A stretch of DNA of 64,000 bases, taken from NCBI RefSeq assembly GCF_947495735.1, contig NZ_CANMAA010000015.1, positions 1-64,000 of the forward strand, in the 5' to 3' direction. This document shows, piece after piece, positions 52,785-59,016 of this stretch (within the stretch, counting starts at the first letter, position 1; every line of letters begins with the position of its first letter). This stretch comes from an uncultured Pseudokineococcus sp. (GTDB taxonomy: Bacteria; Actinomycetota; Actinomycetes; Actinomycetales; Quadrisphaeraceae). The position numbers and the translations under genes are program-made. The notes beneath the pieces are model-generated. The model was not told the DNA's origin, ran no database searches, and saw nothing but the letters and a program-made list of their open reading frames with translations.

Positions 52785-53075
52785 GTGTCCATCCTCATCA
52801 GCCTGCTCGGCGTCAGCCTCGGCTGCGCCTACACCGCAGTCGTCCACCGGCGCACCACGCGGGCGGACCCACGCCGCTGGTTGCTGCTGGTGCCGGTCTG
52901 GGTCGTCTACGTCCTCCTGCTCCTGACCGCCGTGGACATGAGCGACCCGCTCCCCCGAGGCGTGCAGGCCTTCACGATCGCCACGGTCTTGTCGACGGTG
53001 GTCGACCTGCTCGGAGGGCTAGGACAGCGGCGCTCGCCCACGCCGGACGGTGACCGCGTCGCCCGCCACGACTGA
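52785..53075 (+). CDS. Small membrane protein
   Basis: A 96-residue protein with two to three hydrophobic stretches (ILISLLGVSLGCAYTAVV; WLLLVPVWVVYVLLLLTAV; VQAFTIATVLSTVVDLLGG) and a basic C-terminal tail. The GTG start has GAGAGGAG 6 nt upstream. No family was recognised. It is the last of three consecutive unknown envelope genes and is followed by a nested hairpin. Confidence 0.55.
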   Translation: MSILISLLGVSLGCAYTAVVHRRTTRADPRRWLLLVPVWVVYVLLLLTAVDMSDPLPRGVQAFTIATVLSTVVDLLGGLGQRRSPTPDGDRVARHD

Positions 53076-53178
53076 TCCAGGCACATGCTCGGCCGGTCGC
53101 ACCCGTGCGCCTGACCTGCCTCCTGCACCGGTGCTGGAGTGAGCGAGGGCGAGGTCGTCACCCTCGCAGCCCCGCGAC

Positions 53179-53242
53179 GGTGGCGCCTCGGCTCAGCCGT
53201 CAGGTGGCGCTGCCACCTCACGAGCGCAGCCGGGGCGCCGCC
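53179..53242. terminator. Nested double hairpin
   Basis: Outer arms GGTGGCGCCTCGGCT (53179-53193) and AGCCGGGGCGCCGCC (53228-53242) pair with two mismatches and enclose an inner AGGTGGC/GCCACCT stem (53202-53218). No gene is seen in 53076-53296. Confidence 0.55.
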
Positions 53243-53296
53243 GGTGGATCTCCGCGCGGGCCCCTGAGCGGCGCCCCTCGGCCGACGTCCGGCGCC

Positions 53297-53309
53297 TACG
53301 GTGGCGGCC
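53297..53309 (+). promoter_or_regulatory. Leaderless promoter of the SDR gene
   Basis: TACGGT (53297-53302) with a 7-nt gap to the GTG at 53310. Confidence 0.5.
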
Positions 53310-54032
53310 GTGACGGACCGCAGGCGCGTGTGGGTGACCGGGGGCGGCTCTGGCGTCGGGGCCGCCGTGGCGCTCGACCTGGCCGGAGCCGGCCACGACG
53401 TCGTCGTCTCCGGGCGGCGCGCGGAGCGCCTCGACGAGGTCGTCACCGCGGCCAAGGGTCTCGCGGGCTCCGTGCGGGCGCTGACGCTCGACGTCGCCGA
53501 CCCGGCCGCGGTCGCCGCGGCCGGGCAGGAGCTGGCGGCGTCCGGCGGCGTGGACGTGCTCGTCGCCGCAGCCGGGCTCAACGTGGTGCGCCGGCACTGG
53601 GACGACCTCGACCTTCCCGGCCTCGACGCCGTCGTGGCCACCGACCTCACCGCGGTGGCGCACTGCATCGCCGCCGTCCTGCCCGGCATGCGCGGGCGCC
53701 GCGACGGGCAGGTCGTCGTCGTCTCCTCCCGCGCCGCGGTGCGCCGCTCCCCCGGCGCGGGCGCCGCCTACAGCGCGGCGAAGGCCGGCACGGGGCAGCT
53801 GGTCACGAGCCTCAACGACGACCTGCACGCCGAGGGCGTGCGCGCGACGCACCTGTGCCCCGGCGACATCGCCACCGACTTCATCGACGCCCGCCCGCAG
53901 GTGCCCGACGCCGACGCCCGCGCCGTGATGCTCACCCCGGCCGACGTCGCCCGCGCCATCGGCTTCGTCGTCGCGAGCCCGCCGTCGGTCCGCGTCGACG
54001 AGCTCGTGCTCTCGCCCAGCGCCACCGCCTGA
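53310..54032 (+). CDS. Short-chain dehydrogenase
   Basis: A 240-residue SDR: TGGGSGVG cofactor loop, AAAG in strand 4, VVVSSRAAVRR with catalytic Ser, and YSAAK as Tyr-x-x-x-Lys. It differs from the other SDRs in the window in lacking the NNAG motif (AAAGLN instead). The start was chosen at the second GTG (53310) because TACGGT sits 7 nt before it; a GTG 9 bp earlier is also in frame. It stands alone, after the three unknown envelope genes. Confidence 0.85.
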   Translation: MTDRRRVWVTGGGSGVGAAVALDLAGAGHDVVVSGRRAERLDEVVTAAKGLAGSVRALTLDVADPAAVAAAGQELAASGGVDVLVAAAGLNVVRRHWDDLDLPGLDAVVATDLTAVAHCIAAVLPGMRGRRDGQVVVVSSRAAVRRSPGAGAAYSAAKAGTGQLVTSLNDDLHAEGVRATHLCPGDIATDFIDARPQVPDADARAVMLTPADVARAIGFVVASPPSVRVDELVLSPSATA

Positions 54033-54113
54033 CGGCGTGTCGGGAGGGGGTCTGGCCCCCTCTATCGTCGACGACATGGCCACCAGCCGAACGCATCACC
54101 GTCCGACGCCGTC

Positions 54114-54701
54114 GTGAGCACCACACCCGGCACCTACCGGATCACCGACGGCTCCGCCGTCCCGTTCCCCGACGCCGTCGACGCCTGGGCCCGCGCCGCA
54201 CCCAAGGTCCTCACGGACCGCGCCCGCACCTACGGCGCGACCATCGGCTACGGCGACCTCGCGCGCGCCCTGTTCGCCCGCTCGGGGATCGCCACCCGCT
54301 CCCTGCTGCAGAACTGGATCGGCGACGTCCTCGCCCGCGTCGCCGACATCTGCGCGGACCCCGCCAACGACTACCCCCCGCTGGACGCCCTGGTCATCCG
54401 CGAGGCCGACGGCAGCGTCGGCGGCGGCTACGCGGACGCCGTCGCCCGCACCACCGGCACCCGCCCCGCCGACCCCGAGCAGCACGCCGCCGAGGCACGC
54501 CTCGCGTGCTACCGGGCCCTGGCCCGCGACCTGCCCGCCGACGGCGGCCACGCCGTCCCCGCCGCCACCACCACCACCAAGGCTCCGGCCCGACGGCGCG
54601 CTGCTCCGGCGCCCGCGGCGCCGCCCCCTCCGCCCCCGCCGCTGTGCCCCACCTGCTACATGCAGCTGCCCAGCAGCGGGCAGTGCGACAACTGCGACTG
54701 A
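54114..54701 (+). CDS. Unknown protein with C-terminal CxxC...CxxC zinc ribbon
   Basis: A 195-residue protein. The N-terminal domain (residues about 20-150) is conserved-looking and helical: AWARAAPKVLTDRARTYGATIGYGDLARALFARSGI, NWIGDVLARVADIC, then PPLDALVIREADGSVGGGY and HAAEARLACYRALARDLP. A Pro/Ala linker leads to CPTCYMQLPSSGQCDNC, a small zinc ribbon. Similar domain pairs occur in other actinobacteria and may be nucleic-acid-binding or nuclease-like, but I cannot name the family. GTG start. A frameshifted second copy lies at 57062-57421. Confidence 0.6.
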   Translation: MSTTPGTYRITDGSAVPFPDAVDAWARAAPKVLTDRARTYGATIGYGDLARALFARSGIATRSLLQNWIGDVLARVADICADPANDYPPLDALVIREADGSVGGGYADAVARTTGTRPADPEQHAAEARLACYRALARDLPADGGHAVPAATTTTKAPARRRAAPAPAAPPPPPPPLCPTCYMQLPSSGQCDNCD

Positions 54702-54823
54702 TCCCCCCGGAGACCGTTCACAGCGAGCGGCGCTGGACCACCACCACCCTGCGGGGCGCCTCCTGGTGCGCGGCGATCGACGCCGTCGACGTCCTCGCCC
54801 TGCAGGGCCGGTAGCGCGGGGGC

Positions 54824-54875
54824 GGAGGTGGCAGCTCCTCGTCGCGCTCCACCGCGTCGAGAGGCGGCCACCTCC
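54824..54875. terminator. Terminator hairpin, copy C of the recurrent type
   Basis: A 23-bp stem with four mismatches (54824-54846 with 54853-54875) between convergent genes; left arm starts GGAGGTGGCAGCTCCTCGTC, sharing GTGGCAGC-N-CCTCGTCGCGCTC with copy A. Confidence 0.65.
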
Positions 54876-54912
54876 CGTGGCCGCCGGGCCGCGGCGAGAT
54901 GCCGCCGGGGGC

Positions 54913-55857
54913 TCACCCCGGCAGGACGACGACCTTGCCCGCGATCCGTCCCGCGGCGCCCTCGGCGTGCAGGGCCGGCAGGTCGGCGAGCGGGATGCGC
55001 CGGGTCACCTCGACCTGGAGGGCGCCGGCGTCGACGAGGCGCACGAGCTCCGCGAGACGGTCCCGGTCGGGCAGCACGAAGACCGTCGACGCCGTGACGC
55101 CGCGGGCCGCGTCGTCCGGCGTCGCCATGAACGCGGTCGTGCTGACGACCCGGCCGCCGTCACGGACGAGGGCCACCAGCGCGGCGAAGCGCTCCGGCTC
55201 CACGGGGGCGAGGTTGAGCAGGACGTCGACCGGCTCGTCCACCGCGACGAGGAGGTCCGTCGTCGTGCGGTCGACCACCTCGTCCGCGCCGGCGGCCACG
55301 ACGGCGTCGCGGCTGCGCGGGCTGGCGGTGGCGACGACGTGCACGCCGGCCCGCTTCGCCAGCGCGACGGCGTACTTGCCGACGACGCCCCCGGCGCCGT
55401 TGATGAGCACGCGCTGCCCGGAGACCAGCTCGCCGTCGTCGAAGAGCGCCTGCCACGCCGTCAGCGCCACCGAGGGCAGGGCGGCCGCGTCGGGCAGCGG
55501 GATGCTCGTGGGAGCCGCGACGAGCGCGTCCACCGGGGCGACGACGTGCTCGGCGGCCCCTCCGTCGCGCTCCATCGGCAGGAAGCCGACGACGGCGTCC
55601 CCCACCTGCCAGCCGCTCTCGCCGCCGCCGTCGGCGGGGCCGACGGCGGCGACCGTCCCGGACACGTCGTAGCCGGGCACGTGCGGCAGCTCGACGGGGA
55701 TGGGGAGGAAGCCGCCGCGCATGCCGTTGTCGGCGGCGTTGTACGCCGACGCCGACACCTTCACCAGGACCTGGCCGGGGCCGGGGACCGGCGTCTCGAC
55801 CTCCTCGGCCTGGAGGACCTCGGGCCCGCCGGTCTCGTGGAAGCGCATCGCCTTCAT
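54913..55857 (-). CDS. Zinc-type alcohol dehydrogenase / quinone-oxidoreductase family
   Basis: A 314-residue medium-chain reductase of the quinone-oxidoreductase group: MKAMRFHETGGPEVLQ, the substrate domain with DNGMRGG, GYDVSGTVAAVG, and the NAD(P) loop LINGAGGVVGKYAVALAKRAG. The catalytic-zinc ligands of classical alcohol dehydrogenases are absent, as in zeta-crystallin-like enzymes, so it probably reduces quinones or enones with NADPH. It is divergent from an MmyB-type regulator across 188 bp holding a direct repeat of CCCACCCTC sites, and so is likely controlled by it. Confidence 0.88.
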   Translation of the reverse strand: MKAMRFHETGGPEVLQAEEVETPVPGPGQVLVKVSASAYNAADNGMRGGFLPIPVELPHVPGYDVSGTVAAVGPADGGGESGWQVGDAVVGFLPMERDGGAAEHVVAPVDALVAAPTSIPLPDAAALPSVALTAWQALFDDGELVSGQRVLINGAGGVVGKYAVALAKRAGVHVVATASPRSRDAVVAAGADEVVDRTTTDLLVAVDEPVDVLLNLAPVEPERFAALVALVRDGGRVVSTTAFMATPDDAARGVTASTVFVLPDRDRLAELVRLVDAGALQVEVTRRIPLADLPALHAEGAAGRIAGKVVVLPG

Positions 55858-55910
55858 CGCTGTGCCTGCTCTCGTCGTGGGGTGGCGTGCCGACGGCTCG
55901 TCGGCGTGCA

Positions 55911-55979
55911 CCCACCCTCGCCGGGTGCGACGCCCCGTACCTGGGCCAGGCAGGCCCACCCTCACCGGGCGCGGACGCC
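55911..55979. repeat. Imperfect direct repeat in the regulator promoter region
   Basis: CCCACCCTCGCCGGGTGCG at 55911 and CCCACCCTCACCGGGCGCG at 55955 (44 bp apart, about four helix turns) lie between the divergent oxidoreductase and MmyB-type regulator. They are candidate tandem operators. Confidence 0.45.
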
Positions 55980-56045
55980 GCCCCGTCCGGGCGACGACGG
56001 CCGCGGCCCTTCCCGCCCGCGCGGACGCCGGTGCACACTCCCGGC

Positions 56046-56906
56046 GTGACCGGACGGGACTTCGGCGCCGCGGTGCGCCGGCTGCGGGAGGCCGCGGATC
56101 CCGTGGCCGCAGGGGTGCCACTCGGGGTCGGCAGCCGCCGGGTCCGGGGCCTGCGCCGCGAGGAGCTCGGGGAGCTCGCCGGGATGTCGGCGGACTACGT
56201 CCGGCGGCTGGAGCAGGGCCGCAGCCACCCGTCCGCCGCCGTCGTCGACGCGCTGGCCCGGGCGCTGCGCGCGGGCCGGGCGGACTACGAGCGCCTCTGC
56301 GCGCTGGCCGGGTACGCCGCCGTGGACGGCCGGGTGCCCTCCACCCTCGGCCCGGGCGCGACCCGGCTGCTCGAGCGGTTCTCCGACACCCCGATGTTCG
56401 TCGCCGACGCCGCGATGAACCTCCTCGCGGTGACAGGCCCCTTCCTCGCCCTCGACCACTGGGAGCGCACCGGGGACCGCTGGGAGTGGAACATCGCCTG
56501 GCGCCAGTTCTGCGCCCCCTTCGCGACCTTCCAGCAGTCCGCGGCCGACGCGACGGACCACGAGGCGATCCTCGCCGCCAGGCTCAAGGACGCGACGCTG
56601 CGCTACCCGACCGATCCGGCCCTCGCCACCCTGGTCGACGACATCCGCTCCCGCAGCAGGCTCTTCGACGGCCTCTGGCGCGAGCCGCGCCCCGTGGCGG
56701 CCTACGAGAGCGCCGCGACGTTCCTCCGCTCGGACGGCGAGCCCGTCACGCTCGTCGGCAACCTCCTCGCCATCCCCGGCGACGACCTGGCCGCGCTCGT
56801 GCTGACCGCCGCGCCGGGCTCGCGGGACGAGGTCCGGCTCGCCGAGGTGGTCGCCGCGGCCGGCGGGCCGGCGGTCGTCAGGATGGACCCGCCGCAGCTC
56901 GGCTGA
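56046..56906 (+). CDS. XRE-family regulator with MmyB-like domain
   Basis: A 286-residue regulator: the helix-turn-helix stretch GSRRVRGLRREELGELAGMSADYVRRLEQGR at residues about 28-58 followed by an MmyB-like PAS-type domain (SDTPMFVADAAMNLLAVTGPFLAL). Same family and architecture as 18696-19523, and likewise divergent from an oxidoreductase. GTG start with a weak CACACT hexamer 6 nt upstream. It probably represses or activates the quinone-oxidoreductase-like gene and itself through the direct repeat upstream. Confidence 0.9.
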   Translation: MTGRDFGAAVRRLREAADPVAAGVPLGVGSRRVRGLRREELGELAGMSADYVRRLEQGRSHPSAAVVDALARALRAGRADYERLCALAGYAAVDGRVPSTLGPGATRLLERFSDTPMFVADAAMNLLAVTGPFLALDHWERTGDRWEWNIAWRQFCAPFATFQQSAADATDHEAILAARLKDATLRYPTDPALATLVDDIRSRSRLFDGLWREPRPVAAYESAATFLRSDGEPVTLVGNLLAIPGDDLAALVLTAAPGSRDEVRLAEVVAAAGGPAVVRMDPPQLG

Positions 56907-57061
56907 CCCGTCGTCGGGCTGAGCCGGGCGTTGTCGTCACGAGCGGGTCTCCCTCCCTCGGCGACTCGACGACAGCCTCCCCGAGCGGCTCGCCGTGGCG
57001 GGCGTCCTGGTGTCGGCCGGTGGGTGCTCCTCGCCGCGGCTCACGGCGCTGAGAGAGCTGC

Positions 57062-57421
57062 GACGCCCTCGACGCCTGGGCACGCGCCGCGCCCAAGATC
57101 CTCACCGACCGCGCCCGCACCTACGGCGCGACCATCGGCTACGGCTACGGCGACCTCGCCCGCGCCCTGTCCGCCCGCTCCGGGATCGCCACCCGCTCCC
57201 CGCTGCACACCTGGATCGGCGACGTCCTCGCCCGCGTCGCCGACACCTGCGCCGACCCCGCGGGCGGCCACCCCCGCTGGACGCCCTGGTCATCCGCGAG
57301 GCCGACGGCACCGTCGACGGCGGCTACGCCGACGCCGTCTCCCGCACCACCGGCACCGCCGCTGTGCCCGACCTGCTGCACGCAGCTGCCCGGCAACGAG
57401 CAGTGCGACCACTGCGACTGA
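57062..57421 (+). pseudogene. Frameshifted, internally deleted copy of the zinc-ribbon protein gene
   Basis: Matches 54171-54701: the same AWARAAPKILTDRARTYGATIGYG start, then an extra GYG (6-bp insertion) and a one-base loss in a C run (five against six C) that shifts the frame after CADPAGGHP. About 170 bp around the linker is deleted, and the copy ends with the same CTQLPGNEQCDHCD in another frame. No start codon precedes it. A pseudogene from a duplication, now degrading. Confidence 0.75.
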
Positions 57422-57518
57422 CCCAGCCCGCAGGTACCCGGGCCCCCGGGGCGTCCCCGCGGCTAGCCTCGGCCGCGGGGACGCTGGCGCCCCCTCCCCC
57501 GAGCTGTTGGAGGCCGCC

Positions 57519-57926
57519 GTGGCCGGACACCGCATCTTCGGCACGCCGTTCGCGAGCATCTACCCGCACTACGTCGCCAAGGTCGAGCGCAAGGGGCGCC
57601 GCCGCGAGGACGTCGACACGGTGGTCTGCTGGCTCACCGGCTACGACGCCGCCGGGCTCGAGCGGGCCCTGACCTCCGAGGTGGACCTCGAGACCTTCTT
57701 CGCGCAGGCGCCGGCGATGACGCCGCACGCCGCCGAGATCACCGGCCTCGTCTGCGGCGTGCGGGTCGAGGAGGTCGAGGACCCCCTCATGCAGAAGATC
57801 CGCTGGATGGACAAGCTCGTGGACGAGGTCGCCCGCGGCAAGCGGATGAGCTCGGTCCTGCGGGGCAGCGCCCCGGACGCGCTCGCGGCCACCGGCGACG
57901 TGGCGCCGCCTGCGAGCGCCTCGTGA
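57519..57926 (+). CDS. DUF2200-family protein
   Basis: A 135-residue protein with the DUF2200 pattern: GHRIFGTPFASIYPHYVAKVERKGR, VVCWLTGYDAAGLERAL, FFAQAPAMTPHAAEITGLVCGVRVEEVEDPLMQKIRWMDKLVDEVARGKRM. It is small and probably cytoplasmic; no function is established for the family. The GTG start has GGAGG 6 nt upstream. It follows the zinc-ribbon pseudogene by about 100 bp. Confidence 0.85.
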   Translation: MAGHRIFGTPFASIYPHYVAKVERKGRRREDVDTVVCWLTGYDAAGLERALTSEVDLETFFAQAPAMTPHAAEITGLVCGVRVEEVEDPLMQKIRWMDKLVDEVARGKRMSSVLRGSAPDALAATGDVAPPASAS

Positions 57927-58164
57927 GGTCGCCCGGCCCGTCGGCGTCGCTCGCAGACCTCGCCGGCGCGGCCGTGGCCGGGGTGGCCATCACGGCCCTC
58001 ACCTGACGTCGTCCCTGGCCCGCTGCCCCGCGGGCACCGTCGCGGCCGTCACGTCGTCCGGCTGGACGACACGTGCGCCGGCACCAGCGGCGTCTACCGC
58101 CTCGACACGGCGGACGACCTGGCCTGGCTGTCCCACAGCCGACGGAGCGTCGCCGCACCCCCGG
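57927..58164. other. 238-bp gap with a possible gene fragment
   Basis: No complete gene. One frame reads RLDDTCAGTSGVYRLDTADDLAWLSHS (58055-58140 region), which looks like the tail of a lost protein, but it has no start or family match. No clear terminator stem. Confidence 0.4.
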
Positions 58165-58800
58165 TCAGCCGCCCGACGCCGGCGCGCCGCCGGCCAGCAG
58201 GGCGAGGAGGTGCTCGACGGGCGCCGCCATGTCCATCTCGTCGTCGTACAGCCACTGCACCTGCAGGCCGTCGAGCAGGGCGACCATCACGGTGGCGAGC
58301 GTCGCCGGGTCGGCCCCGGGCGGCAGCTCGCCCGCAGCGCCCAGCTCGTCGAAGGCGACCTGCATGTGGCCCCTGATCGTCCGGAACCGCTGCACGAAGT
58401 AGTCGTGGGACGTGTGCCCGGGGTCCGTGGCCTCGGTGGACAGGCGGCTGTAGAGCTGGACCAGGCCGGGGACAGAGGCGTTGTGCCGGAGGAGCCGGGC
58501 GACCCCGGCCGCCATGTCGTCCATGCTCGTCAGGGGCGGCGGGTCGCCGCGGCCGTCCTCACCGGGACCTGACGCCTTCGCGGCGTGGTCCGCCTCGTCG
58601 CGACGCTGCAGGACCTCCGAGAGGAGGGCCTCCTTCGAGCCGAAGTGGTGCAAGAGCCCATTCTGGCTGATCCCGGCCTCGTCGGCGATCTGCTTGACCG
58701 TCGCCCTGCTGTAGCCGTCACGGGCGACGACGGCGAGCGCCGTCTCGAGGATCTGGGCGCGTCGGGCGACTCCCCTGGCGTACTGCCCCCGTGCGGCCAT
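58165..58800 (-). CDS. TetR-family regulator divergent from GH3
   Basis: A 211-residue TetR regulator: helix-turn-helix (YSRATVKQIADEAGISQNGLLHHFGSKEALLSEVL) at residues about 30-65; the rest is a BetI-like C-terminal domain. It probably controls the divergent GH3 gene. GTACG-C-CGTAC at 58894-58904 overlaps the GH3 promoter and is a likely operator. TetR rather than LacI control is unusual for a glycosidase gene in this window. Confidence 0.88.
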   Translation of the reverse strand: MAARGQYARGVARRAQILETALAVVARDGYSRATVKQIADEAGISQNGLLHHFGSKEALLSEVLQRRDEADHAAKASGPGEDGRGDPPPLTSMDDMAAGVARLLRHNASVPGLVQLYSRLSTEATDPGHTSHDYFVQRFRTIRGHMQVAFDELGAAGELPPGADPATLATVMVALLDGLQVQWLYDDEMDMAAPVEHLLALLAGGAPASGG

Positions 58801-58832
58801 GCGGCGCAGGCTAACGACGCCGGACGCATGAG

Positions 58833-58876
58833 CCGCGCAGCGCCGGTGGACGGGCCGCGCAGCGCCGGTGGACGGG
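58833..58876 (+). repeat. 22-bp perfect direct repeat
   Basis: Two adjacent identical copies of a 22-bp unit beginning CCGCGCAGCGCCGG and ending GGACGGG, directly upstream of the GH3 promoter. It may be a replication slippage or a regulator site. Confidence 0.85.
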
Positions 58877-58878
58877 CG

Positions 58879-58907
58879 TTGACCCCCAAAGCCGTACGCC
58901 GTACCGT
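58879..58907 (+). promoter_or_regulatory. Sigma-70-type promoter of GH3 with overlapping palindrome
   Basis: TTGACC (58879-58884), a 17-bp spacer and TACCGT (58902-58907). The palindrome GTACG-C-CGTAC (58894-58904) overlaps the second hexamer and is a candidate operator for the divergent TetR regulator. Confidence 0.65.
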
Positions 58908-59016
58908 CTTCGCAGGCCTGGCAGAGCAGCGCACCGCAGCGCCGCCCGCTCCGGCCCGATCACCCCCACCGGTCCACGGACACGCCGACGTGCCGTCCCG
59001 ACGAGAGAAGTCCTCA

